Shown: positions 54,332 to 63,625, numbered from the stretch's first letter. The stretch is 64,000 bases of DNA from an uncultured Bacteroidales bacterium (GCA_900318835.1 ONLW01000008.1:1-64000), one strand, 5' to 3'. Notes: generated from the sequence alone by a model not told the origin. Program-made: numbers and translations.

Positions 54332-55822
54332 ATGAAAAAAGTTCTGACTGTACTATTATTTCTGATAGCAAGTTCGAGTTACTCGATGGCTCAAAAAAGC
54401 GGATGGCGTGGAGTCGCACTCGGTGCCGACCGTGACTCTCTGATGTATATCATAGCGTCACCATTCGACAACTGGTACATCAACACCAGCATCGGAGTGC
54501 AGACCTACATCGGCAACACACCCGACAATCCGGCAGCATGGAACAAGGCAGACCTCGGCACACGTGTCGAGATAGGGAAATGGGTTATCCCCGATGTTGC
54601 CGTCTCCCTCCGTCTGGGCTTTGCCACCGCCCATAGCAAATCGATTCACGTCGGAAACAACCCCTTGACCGACCCCGACAACGCCGTCACCTACGACGGT
54701 GCCGAACACATCTACTACCCTATCAGCGCTTACCTCGCCACAGCCATGGGTATTGTAACCTTTGACTGGACCAACTTCTTCCACGGCTACGAAGCCGGAA
54801 AACGCCGCCATTGGCATTTCTACACTCCGGTGGGGCTGGGTGGTATCGTCATGTTTGGCAAAATCGTCAACCAAAACTATGTAAACAAGGTTAACAACAA
54901 CCCCGACGAAAAGGATGTAGAACTCGGTGACTTCAGCAGAAACTTCGAATTCGCATTCACAGGTGGAATGGCCACCGAATTCTTTGCCACTAAGCACATC
55001 TCCTTCAACGCCTCACTCGAATTCCTCATTGCCCGAGGCAGCCTCGACGACTACAACTACAACCTCGATGCCGACATGCGCCACGTGGACATCATCCCCT
55101 CGCTCTACCTCGGCGCACGATTCAACCTGCTGAAGAGCGTCACAAAATACAACCCCTACACGCATGAATCAAGCCGCGAAAAAGTCAACCACGAATTCCT
55201 CGCCTATGGCACACGGGGCACCATACCGAACCTCAACGCCAAAATTGAGCGCCTCTATCGCGAACGCGACTCCATCCAGAACCTGGCTGGCGACCGTGCC
55301 CATGCCGACTCGCTGCGCATCGACGACATCGACCACGAGCTCGACAGCATCAGAGCGCTGATAGACCAACTGCGGAACGAGCAAGACAAGCCCCGGAATA
55401 TCTTTGATGAACTCTTGGATGTCAACGAGATTCTCAACCTACCTGCCGCCATTGTCTACTATCAGCTCGACAAATACGACCTCGACTATAACGCCTGCAA
55501 ACGCCTGGAAGACTTCGCCAAAGTAGTCCGTCGCCTCGACGACACTACCGAGTACTACATCATCGGTGCTGCCGACTCCGTCACCGGCTCAATCCGCCAC
55601 AACCAATGGCTCTCCGAACGCCGCTCCGAGGCCGCCTACAACATGCTGGTCGATACCTACGGCATCAACGCCAATCAGCTTATCCGCGTAAATGCCGGTG
55701 GTATCAATATCTACGACCCCAAGGAAAACAACCGCATGGCCATGATCATTCAGCGCACCCCGATTACCGAAGAAATTGTCGAACGCTGGAAGCGAATGAG
55801 CACAGAGCGAATGAAACAGTAA
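54332..55822 (+). CDS. OmpA-family outer-membrane protein
   Basis: 496 residues. Signal peptide (ends SMAQ, residue 21), N-terminal beta-barrel (about 45-275), a coiled-coil linker (about 300-350: LNAKIERLYRERDSIQ, IDDIDHELDSIRALIDQL), and a C-terminal OmpA/MotB domain (FQLD-like YYQLDKYDLDYNACKRLEDFAKVV). It probably anchors the envelope to peptidoglycan near the polysaccharide export site. It ends the wza-wzc module; a terminator follows. Confidence 0.88.
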   Translation: MKKVLTVLLFLIASSSYSMAQKSGWRGVALGADRDSLMYIIASPFDNWYINTSIGVQTYIGNTPDNPAAWNKADLGTRVEIGKWVIPDVAVSLRLGFATAHSKSIHVGNNPLTDPDNAVTYDGAEHIYYPISAYLATAMGIVTFDWTNFFHGYEAGKRRHWHFYTPVGLGGIVMFGKIVNQNYVNKVNNNPDEKDVELGDFSRNFEFAFTGGMATEFFATKHISFNASLEFLIARGSLDDYNYNLDADMRHVDIIPSLYLGARFNLLKSVTKYNPYTHESSREKVNHEFLAYGTRGTIPNLNAKIERLYRERDSIQNLAGDRAHADSLRIDDIDHELDSIRALIDQLRNEQDKPRNIFDELLDVNEILNLPAAIVYYQLDKYDLDYNACKRLEDFAKVVRRLDDTTEYYIIGAADSVTGSIRHNQWLSERRSEAAYNMLVDTYGINANQLIRVNAGGINIYDPKENNRMAMIIQRTPITEEIVERWKRMSTERMKQ

Positions 55823-55850
55823 GTCCGTCCTCTCGACGACACCCAGCCAT

Positions 55851-55889
55851 AGGCCGGAATCCCACCCTACGGATTTCAGCCTTTTTTTG
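55851..55889 (+). terminator. intrinsic terminator of the polysaccharide locus
   Basis: Stem of twelve positions (AGGC and GGAATCC arms with one mismatch and one wobble), 8-base loop, then seven T. Confidence 0.85.
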
Positions 55890-55917
55890 TTAACAAACCT
55901 TAACACCCTCTTGCCCC

Positions 55918-56012
55918 AATCACCCTACCATCCCCCTACCAACACCCTACCAACTCCTACCATGGTAGGAGTTGGTAGGGTGTTGGTAGGGAGTTAACAG
56001 GTTGTTGACAAT
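55918..56012. repeat. 11-bp phased intergenic repeat, copy 6 (58-bp perfect palindrome)
   Basis: Positions 55934-55991 are a perfect 58-bp palindrome with no spacer, centre between 55962 and 55963 (CCTACCA/TGGTAGG). Outside it the 11-base rhythm continues on the right (TTAACAGGTTG, then TTGACAATTAG) and on the left (CACCCTACCAT). It stands between convergent operons. Confidence 0.95.
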
Positions 56013-56030
56013 TAGTTAGCATTAGGCATG

Positions 56031-56072
56031 AAAAAGGGGTCGCGGAATGGATTTCTGCCCATTCCGCGACCC
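56031..56072 (-). terminator. intrinsic terminator of the ompH operon
   Basis: Perfect 14-bp stem (56037-56050 with 56059-56072) and an 8-base loop. On the minus strand it is followed by five T (56035-56031). It lies 23 bases past the stop of the gene at 56096. Confidence 0.9.
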
Positions 56073-56095
56073 TAAATTTTGTTAAACGGAATATC

Positions 56096-56608
56096 TTACT
56101 TCAGGCCAAGTTTCTTCTTGACAAGAGGCATAATGTCGTCGCTGTCCTGCGAGTAGAGGACGGCCGCGGTGCCGGAGTCGAGGACGTAGGTGTAGCCACC
56201 CTCGGCCGCCACATCGGAGATGGCCTTCTTGGCACGGTCGATGATAGGCTTCAGCAGGTCTTGCTCACGCTGCTGGAGCTGTTTCTGGGCATTCTCCTGA
56301 AACTCCTGGATACGGGTGCCCATGTCCTGAAGCTCACGCTGTTTGGTGTTGCGGATAAGCTCGGTCCAACCCGACTGCTTCTCCATGTACTCGTTGTAAC
56401 GCTTCTCCATCTCAGACTGCATAGACTTGAGCTGCTCCTCAAGGCCGGTCACTTCCTGCTGGAGGATGGCCTGGGCCGAGTCGCGGCCGGGCATAATCTG
56501 CATCAGGTCGTTGGAGTTGATGTGGCCAAGTTTGATGTTCTTCTGGGCCATGGCGTTGCCGCCGCAAAGGAAGAGGCAGGCAACAATTGCGATTAAGGTC
56601 TTTTTCAT
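56096..56608 (-). CDS. skp: OmpH/Skp-family periplasmic chaperone
   Basis: 170 residues. Signal peptide (ends AMAQ, residue 22), then IKLGHINSNDLMQIMPG and a long charged coiled coil (about 50-125), the Skp tentacles, ending in YTYVLDSGTAAVLYSQDSDDI. It carries unfolded outer-membrane proteins across the periplasm to BamA. Last gene of the bamA-ompH-ompH row, 14 bases after its paralogue. Confidence 0.9.
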   Translation of the reverse strand: MKKTLIAIVACLFLCGGNAMAQKNIKLGHINSNDLMQIMPGRDSAQAILQQEVTGLEEQLKSMQSEMEKRYNEYMEKQSGWTELIRNTKQRELQDMGTRIQEFQENAQKQLQQREQDLLKPIIDRAKKAISDVAAEGGYTYVLDSGTAAVLYSQDSDDIMPLVKKKLGLK

Positions 56609-56622
56609 CTGTTGTATATTTT

Positions 56623-57276
56623 TTAGAGTTTTTTCGGTCTCATGGGTTCCATGTCCTTCCCCGGACGGCTACCGCGGTCGTTGTCGCGTTTCCGCATCTC
56701 GGGGTTGGTGGGTTTCTTCTTGGGCTCGTCAGCGCCAGCGGGTTCCGAAGAAGCACCTGGTTTGTAGCCAAGCGATTGGAGGACATCGTCACTGATGTCG
56801 AATTTCTTGTTGGCGAAAAGCACAGCGGGGCTGCCAGCCTTGTCGAAGACAAAGGCGTAGTTCTTCTCCTGCGAGATGCGCTCGATGGCGGCATAAACGC
56901 GGTCTTGAACGGGTTTAAGCAGCTCGGCACGCTTCTTGTCAAGGTCGCCGCCTGCACCAAAACGCTGCTGTTGAAGAGCTCTCAATTCCTGTTCTCTGGA
57001 CTTGATTTCCTCCTGACGGCGTTTCTTCAGATTATCAGGCAGCAAATAACTCTCCTGCTCATATTCAGCACGAAGGGCTTCAATCTCCGACACCTTGTCT
57101 TCCAGCTCTTTCTGCCAGTCGGACACATACTTGTCGAGACGCTTCTGGGCATTGGCATAATCGGGGATGCTACGCAACACATAGTCGGTGTTGACGCAGG
57201 CGAACTTCTGCTGCGCCGCTACAGGCATAACAGCGAAGCAAAAGACCGAGAGGAATATCAATATCCTGGTTTTCAT
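56623..57276 (-). CDS. OmpH/Skp-family periplasmic chaperone, second copy
   Basis: 217 residues. Signal peptide ends VAAQ (residue 21). KFACVNTDYVLRSIPDYANAQKRLDKY opens the Skp fold, a coiled coil runs from about 45 to 110, and YAFVFDKAGSPAVLFANKKFDI closes the head. It has a Pro/Lys/Arg-rich tail of about 45 residues that the neighbour lacks. Three bases separate it from bamA. Confidence 0.9.
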   Translation of the reverse strand: MKTRILIFLSVFCFAVMPVAAQQKFACVNTDYVLRSIPDYANAQKRLDKYVSDWQKELEDKVSEIEALRAEYEQESYLLPDNLKKRRQEEIKSREQELRALQQQRFGAGGDLDKKRAELLKPVQDRVYAAIERISQEKNYAFVFDKAGSPAVLFANKKFDISDDVLQSLGYKPGASSEPAGADEPKKKPTNPEMRKRDNDRGSRPGKDMEPMRPKKL

Positions 57277-57279
57277 GTT

Positions 57280-59817
57280 TTAATCGAGACTTTGACCTAT
57301 GGAGAAGTGGAACTGACTGCCACCGGTATTGCCGTCAAAACCATAGCCCCAGTCGATACCAATAAGTCCCAGCATGGGGAGGTAGAAACGGAAACCGAGG
57401 CCTGCGGAGTTGTACATCTTGAAAGGCTGGAAATCCGAGAGACGGGACCAGCAGTTGCCGCCTTCGATGAATCCGAGGACCCAGATGGTGGCGCTGCCGC
57501 TCTCGACAATGGGCTGACGCAGTTCAATGATGAAACGGTCGAAGACCGAACCGCCACCGTCGGGGGTGAGTGAGTTGTTCTCATAGCCTCGCAGGGGGAT
57601 AACCTCGCGACCGTCGAGCACCCACGACGATAGACCGTCACCACCGAGGAAATAGCGTCCAAAGGGAGCCAAACCGATGTCGCCGTTATAATAGCTCATC
57701 CAGCCGAAGCGGAAACGGGTGCTGAGCACCACATCGCCCACAAGATTGAGGAACCAAGAGCCATGAAGGTTCACTTTGTAGTACTCTATCCATTTATACT
57801 TCTCTTCGGGTGTGGCACTGGAATAGTCGATACCTGTGAAGAGCGAGAATGGAGGCGTGATGTAGGTACTCAGGGATATCTCGGAACCGCTGCGGGTATA
57901 GAAGGGGGAATCGAACGAATTGCGCGAGATGGTAAAGATATAGGAGATGTCGTTGGAGGTGCCGTCGGTGAAGAGTCCTGCGGCAAGGTTGTTGTAGTTA
58001 TTGAGGATGTAATGTTTATAGGCGATGCCATGCGACATGATGAAGTAGTCGTCGGGCCATTTGAGGCGCTTGGAGAAACTGACGCCGGCACCGGTAATCT
58101 GCAGGCTGTAGAAACTGTTGTCGTTCTTACGCACCCAGAGGCCGTTGCTCAGGTAGTTGTGGTATATCTGACCAGTGAGCGACTGTGCACGACGACCACC
58201 GAGCCAAGGCTCGGTGAACGAAGCACTGAAGGAGTAATAAGAGCTACCATTGGTAGTGGCGTTGAGTGCCAGCTTTTGACCGTCACCAGCAGGCAGCGGT
58301 ACCCAGGCATCTTTGTTGAAGATATTGCGGACGCTGAAGTTATTAAGTTGGATACCAATCTGGCCGATAAACATGCCGGAGCCATAGCCTCCCTGAAGGT
58401 TGAGCTGACTGGTGGAGCCTTCCTTGACATGGTAAACGATGTCGACCGTGCCGTCCTTGGGGTTGGGTATCGGGTCGGGCCTTACAGACTGTTCCTCGAA
58501 GAAACGGAGATTCAACAACTCGCGGTAGCTACGCATCATGGCCTCACGACTGAAGAGGTCGCCCGGACGGGTGTGCAACTCGCGCATGATGACCTTGTCG
58601 TTGGTGATAGTGTTGCCCTCGATGGAGACATTGCGGATGCGGGCCTGCTTGTCCTCTATAATGCGAATTTCGATGTCGATGCTGTCGTTCTCCACGGCCA
58701 CCTCGACAGGGGTGGCACGGAAGAAGAGGTAACCGTTGTCCATATAGAGCGACGAGATGTCGGTACCCGAAGGGTTGTAAACCAAGTTCTCTTCGAGGAG
58801 TTTCTTGTTGTAGGGGTCACCCTTGGAGATACGCAGCGAACGGTGCAGCACATCGTCGCTGTAGACAGTGTTGCCCGAAAAGGTGATGTTACGGAAATAG
58901 AACTTATGTCCCTCATGGAGGACAACCTTTATCTTCAAACGGTCCTGATTCTTCTTTCCCGACTCGGTCTCGGAGACTTCCCACACAGTATCCATCACAA
59001 TGCGGGCGTCGCGGTAGCCATGCTCGTTGTAGTAGGCAAGGATATTATCAAGATCCTCGCGGTAATCATTCTCCATGTAGCGCGACTTCTTCCAGAAGAC
59101 TTTCTTCCAGAAGCGGAGGCTCTTGCGGAAATGAACGTCGCGGGTCTTCTGCATCTTGCCTTTCAAGGTGGAGGTGGAGATTTCCTGGTTGCCGACAAAG
59201 ATGAGGGAGTCAATCTTCACCTTCTTGCCACGATTGACATTGAAGGTAACGATAAGACGGCCAGTACTGTCGGCCACTTCAGTGGTTGGGGTCACCTCGA
59301 CACGGGTGAATCCCTTCTCGATGAAGTAACTCTTGATTTTGTTCGACGAGGTGCGGAGTAGGTTCTCTGTCACCACATCGCCTGTTTTTATGTTGATTTC
59401 CTCACGCAGCTTCTTATCTTCCCCCTTCTTCACGCCTTCGAAGTTGAATTTCAGCATGCGGGGACGTTCAAGGAGGACAATGGTAAGGAAAGCCAGATTG
59501 CCCTGTATGCGTGACACACGAATCTGGACATCGTCAAACATGCCCTGTTTCCAGAGATTCTCAATGGCACCGGAGATTTTGTCACCGGGGATTTTCACCT
59601 TGTCACCCACCTGCAGGCCAGCCACAAGCTGCACAACACGATGGTCAAAATTGTCAGCACCCTCGAACGAGATACCTCCAATTTCGTATGTCTTGGGAGT
59701 CAAATAGTCAAAGTCGTATTCCGCATTACCACCCACAACAATCTGGGAATAAGCAGCCACAGGCGACATCGCCAGAAGGATGGTAAGCAACAGTAGTTTC
59801 GTTTTCTGTTTCATCAA
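57280..59817 (-). CDS. bamA: outer-membrane assembly protein BamA
   Basis: 845 residues. Signal peptide to about 25, POTRA domains from about 45 to 440 (for example KVKIDSLIFVGNQEIS, FYFRNITFSGNTVYSD, ARIRNVSIEGNTITND), then the 16-strand Omp85 barrel with WVLDGREVIPLRGYENNSLTP (the VRGF-type loop) and a final FHFSIGQSLD. It inserts barrel proteins into the outer membrane. The 85-base gap before it (59818-59902) is very AT-rich and holds a TTTACACTT/AAGTGTAAA inverted pair of unclear role. Confidence 0.95.
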   Translation of the reverse strand: MMKQKTKLLLLTILLAMSPVAAYSQIVVGGNAEYDFDYLTPKTYEIGGISFEGADNFDHRVVQLVAGLQVGDKVKIPGDKISGAIENLWKQGMFDDVQIRVSRIQGNLAFLTIVLLERPRMLKFNFEGVKKGEDKKLREEINIKTGDVVTENLLRTSSNKIKSYFIEKGFTRVEVTPTTEVADSTGRLIVTFNVNRGKKVKIDSLIFVGNQEISTSTLKGKMQKTRDVHFRKSLRFWKKVFWKKSRYMENDYREDLDNILAYYNEHGYRDARIVMDTVWEVSETESGKKNQDRLKIKVVLHEGHKFYFRNITFSGNTVYSDDVLHRSLRISKGDPYNKKLLEENLVYNPSGTDISSLYMDNGYLFFRATPVEVAVENDSIDIEIRIIEDKQARIRNVSIEGNTITNDKVIMRELHTRPGDLFSREAMMRSYRELLNLRFFEEQSVRPDPIPNPKDGTVDIVYHVKEGSTSQLNLQGGYGSGMFIGQIGIQLNNFSVRNIFNKDAWVPLPAGDGQKLALNATTNGSSYYSFSASFTEPWLGGRRAQSLTGQIYHNYLSNGLWVRKNDNSFYSLQITGAGVSFSKRLKWPDDYFIMSHGIAYKHYILNNYNNLAAGLFTDGTSNDISYIFTISRNSFDSPFYTRSGSEISLSTYITPPFSLFTGIDYSSATPEEKYKWIEYYKVNLHGSWFLNLVGDVVLSTRFRFGWMSYYNGDIGLAPFGRYFLGGDGLSSWVLDGREVIPLRGYENNSLTPDGGGSVFDRFIIELRQPIVESGSATIWVLGFIEGGNCWSRLSDFQPFKMYNSAGLGFRFYLPMLGLIGIDWGYGFDGNTGGSQFHFSIGQSLD

Positions 59818-59902
59818 TATTTACACTTAATCCATATAATAACTCACATCTGCATGAATTATTATATATTAGTATAAAAAAAGTGTAAAAAATTGCATTT
59901 TT

Positions 59903-60637
59903 TTATTTTCCAGCCTCTACCTGTGCCTCTGTCTTTCCGAAACGACGTTGACGGCTTTGGTATTCGGCCACGGCCTCGTAGAGGTTCTCCTCGCGAAAGT
60001 CAGGCCATAAAATCTCAGAGAAGTAGAATTCCGTGTAGGCCATCTGCCAAAGGAGAAAGTTGCTCACACGGAGCTCGCCACCCGTGCGAATCAGCAGGTC
60101 AGGGTCGGGGTAATCCTTGGTGGTCAGGTAGCTGCGGAGGGTCTCCTCGTCGATGGTAGCAGGGTCACGGTGCTCGGAGCAAAGGGTCTTCAAGGCCTGC
60201 GCAATCTCCCAGCGCGAACTGTAACTGAGGGCCAGAATGAGGGTCATGGCAGTATTGTCGGCAGTCTCATTAATGCATTGTTCCAACATGATACGCGACT
60301 TCTCGGGCAGACGTTGCATATCACCAATCATAGCCAGACGCACATTATTGTCCATCAACGTCTTGGTCTCTTCGCGGACAGCCTTGATAAGAAGTTCCAT
60401 CAGTCCATCGACTTCAGCCTGTGGACGGTTCCAGTTTTCAGTACTGAAGGTGTAGAGGGTCATGTATTTGACACCCAGTTTCACACCGCCTTCCACCGTC
60501 TGGCGCACCGCCGTAAAAGCATTCTGATGGCCAAAGAGGCGCTCATGCTGCTGCTTCATAGCCCAACGGCCGTTGCCGTCCATAATGATGGCCACATGCC
60601 GTGGCACTCTTGTCTTGTCAATCTGGTCTATCGTCAT
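59903..60637 (-). CDS. uppS: undecaprenyl diphosphate synthase (isoprenyl transferase)
   Basis: 244 residues. AIIMDGNGRWA carries the catalytic Asp; GHQNAFTAVRQTV, LYTFSTENWNRP and the DLLIRTGGELRVSNFLLWQ substrate site are all present. It makes the C55 lipid carrier for peptidoglycan and for the glycans of this window. It lies 11 bases after the DUF6089 gene. Confidence 0.95.
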   Translation of the reverse strand: MTIDQIDKTRVPRHVAIIMDGNGRWAMKQQHERLFGHQNAFTAVRQTVEGGVKLGVKYMTLYTFSTENWNRPQAEVDGLMELLIKAVREETKTLMDNNVRLAMIGDMQRLPEKSRIMLEQCINETADNTAMTLILALSYSSRWEIAQALKTLCSEHRDPATIDEETLRSYLTTKDYPDPDLLIRTGGELRVSNFLLWQMAYTEFYFSEILWPDFREENLYEAVAEYQSRQRRFGKTEAQVEAGK

Positions 60638-60648
60638 TTTTCTTTGAT

Positions 60649-61551
60649 TTATTTTCTACAACGTTTGGAGCGCATCCAGCCCAAAAGTACATCGAAGCTG
60701 ATGCCCAGCGACAGGTGGAAATAGGCATACCAGTCGTTGAGCGAGTCATCACCTCGTTTGATACCCACGGCGTTGACATAGCCCGGTTGAACTTCGCCAC
60801 TGCGGTCAGCCAACTGTGCTGCCAAAGCACCATCAGCGGAGTTGGACATAAGAAAATCGGTCCCCACATAGGTCTTGCTGACATCGTCAAGATAGTCGGT
60901 CCACGTCACACGGAAGCCGTATTCCGCTGACAAAGAGAATGACTTGCCCATCCGCACCTTGATGCCGACACCGAAAGGCAGACTCAGCTGCGTTAGCTGA
61001 TACATCTTGCGGTCGCGGTATTGCGACGTTCCCTGCCCCTCAGTGCACAACGGCTGCAGCTCGGCCCAACGCACCTTTCCGTCGCTTGTGACATAACGTG
61101 CCATGGGGTTAAAATGGAACACAGCCACACCGCCAAAGAGATAAGGTGCCCATAGGCGTTCCGTAGCTCCGGGTCCAAAGGGAGCAAAGTTGAATTCTGC
61201 CAAAGCAGCCAACTCCAGCATATTGGACTTAAAGCTGAGATTGCGCAACTTAAGGTAATCTTTCTCACAGGCTATTGAGCCATAGCTCACTTCTCCCCGG
61301 AAGGCCCATCGGTTGTCGAGGCGGTAGCGCAGACCAATACCTCCTGCGAAACATGGCACGGTGAGAGCACTCTGCTTGTTCAGGTCGCCAATATAATTCA
61401 TCCCGCCCCCCATCAGCAGCAACTCGCTGCGGCTAAGGAAATCGTCCCGCTGGGCATGAAGCGAGTAGAAAGTAAAAAGTGGAAAGTGGAAAGCCATGCT
61501 GACACAAGCCAGCACAACCAACCGCATCATCTTTCCTCTTTTTTCCTTCAT
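60649..61551 (-). CDS. DUF6089-type outer-membrane beta-barrel protein
   Basis: 300 residues from ATG 61551, 8 bases after the DUF4837 stop. The signal peptide ends LHAQ and contains a heptamer tract. The mature part is a small barrel (GGGMNYIGDLNKQS, RYRLDNRWAFRGEVSYGS, YGFRVTWTDYLDDVSKTY), ending ISFDVLLGWMRSKRCRK. This family is regularly next to uppS and bamA in Bacteroidetes, suggesting a role in envelope assembly. Starts at 61572 or 61530 are possible. Confidence 0.75.
   Translation of the reverse strand: MKEKRGKMMRLVVLACVSMAFHFPLFTFYSLHAQRDDFLSRSELLLMGGGMNYIGDLNKQSALTVPCFAGGIGLRYRLDNRWAFRGEVSYGSIACEKDYLKLRNLSFKSNMLELAALAEFNFAPFGPGATERLWAPYLFGGVAVFHFNPMARYVTSDGKVRWAELQPLCTEGQGTSQYRDRKMYQLTQLSLPFGVGIKVRMGKSFSLSAEYGFRVTWTDYLDDVSKTYVGTDFLMSNSADGALAAQLADRSGEVQPGYVNAVGIKRGDDSLNDWYAYFHLSLGISFDVLLGWMRSKRCRK
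61465..61492 (-). repeat. 7-bp-unit tract inside a signal peptide
   Basis: Exactly four heptamers (plus strand GTAGAAA, GTAAAAA, GTGGAAA, GTGGAAA). On the coding strand it gives FHFPLFTFYS, the end of the signal peptide core of the DUF6089 protein. Confidence 0.75.
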
Positions 61552-61559
61552 ATTTCTTT

Positions 61560-62558
61560 TTATTTTTTCCACTTGAGTGAGTTACAAATGCCTTCTACCT
61601 GCATCAAGTAGTCGCGTTTCTCGAAACGCGGAGCATAGACGAATCCGATGACATCGACGATATCCTTTCCGTCGGGCGAAAGTATGGAGTAGCTTACAAA
61701 CGGGCCACCCATCTTGTCGGGAGTGGCAATCAGACGCCACAAACCATGGGTCTCGATGCAGTAGTCGGAGCCCTCGTAGTCCACCTTGCGGGTCCCAAAG
61801 TCCACACGACGCTCGGTACCCATGTAGCCATCCAACGAGGGCGATGGCACATGACGGCGCATGATAGTATCCAAACGGTTATAAATCTTCTCCGATGTCA
61901 ACATGTCTTGACTGCGATAGGGGGTCACATTGACGAGCACACCGAGACTGAAGTCCTTGGTCTCTTTACGGATCCAGGCAAAACCATCATCTTCCTCAGC
62001 CCACACAAAATCCTCACTGAAGGTAAGCTCAAAGCCAAACTTCTCTTTCATACGGTTCATCAACTCCACATTGCGGATATTGAAGAAAGCCTTAATCATG
62101 CGCTTGTGCTCAGCTTCATAGATGGCATTGACAATGTTGGGTTCATACTTGCGCAACAGGTCACGCAATGAAGCCTCGCTCGAGGCGGCAATGTCGACCA
62201 CCACCTGTGGCTCAGCCCATTTGTCACGGTCGATATACACCTTGTCAGGATTACCGTTCTTCACTTCCAGAATGATGATATTTCTATGCATCTGGAACAT
62301 GTGGGTATTGCGGAGCGACGACACGGGAACATTCACCAAGTCAAACCGCTGTTCGGGCTGTGGCAGGCATCCTTGGGGCTGACGAAACACCGAGTCGATT
62401 AACTCGCGAGTCACCTTCATCATCTGACCCTTGTCGGCCGCAAGCAGCACTTCGAGGGTCTTGCCCGAGGAACTCTTCTTCATAATAGCCTCATTCTGAC
62501 GGCTGTTGCAGGCTGCCAGCAACACCACTGCCGACAGAAAAAGAAACGCTTTCTTCAT
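61560..62558 (-). CDS. DUF4837 family lipoprotein
   Basis: 332 residues from ATG 62558; an upstream ATG at 62585 would overlap the next gene. Lipobox LLAAC near residue 17. The rest matches DUF4837, including the FRQPQGCLPQPEQRFDL segment near residue 60 and FGFELTFSEDFVWAEEDDGFAWIRKET. Function unknown; it is a conserved neighbour of the uppS-bamA cluster in the phylum. Confidence 0.8.
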   Translation of the reverse strand: MKKAFLFLSAVVLLAACNSRQNEAIMKKSSSGKTLEVLLAADKGQMMKVTRELIDSVFRQPQGCLPQPEQRFDLVNVPVSSLRNTHMFQMHRNIIILEVKNGNPDKVYIDRDKWAEPQVVVDIAASSEASLRDLLRKYEPNIVNAIYEAEHKRMIKAFFNIRNVELMNRMKEKFGFELTFSEDFVWAEEDDGFAWIRKETKDFSLGVLVNVTPYRSQDMLTSEKIYNRLDTIMRRHVPSPSLDGYMGTERRVDFGTRKVDYEGSDYCIETHGLWRLIATPDKMGGPFVSYSILSPDGKDIVDVIGFVYAPRFEKRDYLMQVEGICNSLKWKK

Positions 62559-62562
62559 ATCA

Positions 62563-63483
62563 TTAACTGTTTTTTCTCCATTCATAAAATTCTTTTATCG
62601 CCACCCCAATCGAGGTCCGCGGCATATTCAGATCACTCTCAGCACGACTGTTATCATAACTCTCCTTCACCAGCAGTTGCCTTATGTTGCATGTCGACAC
62701 CTGAGTCTTCATACCCATCCACCTCAGCATATCCCCCACCTTGCCAACCGTCAACAGAAACCAGTTGGGCGCAAGAAGAACCTTCTGGCGGTAGCCACAT
62801 ACTTTGGACTGCATCTCATAGAGTTCCTTGATTGACAAACAGGCATGGCTATCCACCGCGATATATCGGACACCATTCTCACCACGAGTCAATGCATTCA
62901 CGATAGCCTGTGCCACATCACCCACATGCACGAAAGCTTTTCCTCCCTGTGGGGCGAACATCAGCGGTTTACGATAGGCCGCCAACAACATGCGTCCCGA
63001 CGAAGGCTTCACATCCCACGGCCCCAGCATGAACCCAGGATTGACCACCACCACATGGCGGCCCTCAGTGGCGGCCCTGAGAATCAGAGCCTCCCCCTCG
63101 CGCTTGCTGTCGGCATAGAAAGAGCGGACTCCATTCACTGTGTCCACCGTCGAGGTGTGTACCAACACACTGATTCCCAACTCATCCATCACACTCACCA
63201 TCAGTCGGCACAGTTCACGGTTCACAGGCAGGTAGTCCTCATATCGAAGGAGAGCCATGTCGGTGCATCCGGCACAATTGACGATGGCGTCGCAGCCCTC
63301 GGCAGCTTTCCTAAGAACCTCATAGTCAAGCGGAGACCCCACCACCGTCTCCCATCCGCCTTGCGGAATCCATATGCCGTCGGCGCGACGCACCAAGGCC
63401 ACCACCTGATGCCTCCCGGCCATCAGCCGCAGCAGCACATTGTGCCCCAGCAGGCCAGTCGCTCCCAACAGCAATACTTTCAT
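62563..63483 (-). CDS. NAD-dependent epimerase/dehydratase (extended SDR)
   Basis: 306 residues from ATG 63483. KVLLLGATGLLGHNVLLRLM is the Rossmann motif, the catalytic-type YADSKREGE (YxxxK) follows, and NPGFMLGPWDVKP is also present. This resembles dihydroflavonol-reductase-like SDRs. Substrate unknown. It lies 4 bases before the DUF4837 start and may be the first gene of the envelope operon. Confidence 0.8.
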   Translation of the reverse strand: MKVLLLGATGLLGHNVLLRLMAGRHQVVALVRRADGIWIPQGGWETVVGSPLDYEVLRKAAEGCDAIVNCAGCTDMALLRYEDYLPVNRELCRLMVSVMDELGISVLVHTSTVDTVNGVRSFYADSKREGEALILRAATEGRHVVVVNPGFMLGPWDVKPSSGRMLLAAYRKPLMFAPQGGKAFVHVGDVAQAIVNALTRGENGVRYIAVDSHACLSIKELYEMQSKVCGYRQKVLLAPNWFLLTVGKVGDMLRWMGMKTQVSTCNIRQLLVKESYDNSRAESDLNMPRTSIGVAIKEFYEWRKNS

Positions 63484-63540
63484 ACCCCTAATAACGTTCC
63501 CCACCCATTTTTATTGTACACCAAGGAACAAAAAGGGCCG

Positions 63541-63625
63541 ATCACCCTACCATCGTCCTACCATCACCCTACCAACTCCTACCGCGGTAGGAGTTGGTAG
63601 GGTGATGGTAGGTGATTGTCAGGCA
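63541..63625. repeat. 11-bp phased intergenic repeat, copy 7 (56-bp perfect palindrome)
   Basis: Positions 63557-63612 are a perfect 56-bp palindrome centred on CCG/CGG. Units ATCACCCTACC and GGTAGGGTGAT replace the AACACCCTACC/GGTAGGGTGTT of copies 5 and 6, a paired change in both arms. The rhythm continues outside (ATCGTCCTACC left, GTCAGGCAGTT right). Confidence 0.95.

Noticed and set aside
57763-59361. Long plus-strand open frame of 532 codons
   Set aside because: Complete antisense of bamA; it arises from codon bias and has no recognisable domain or start context.
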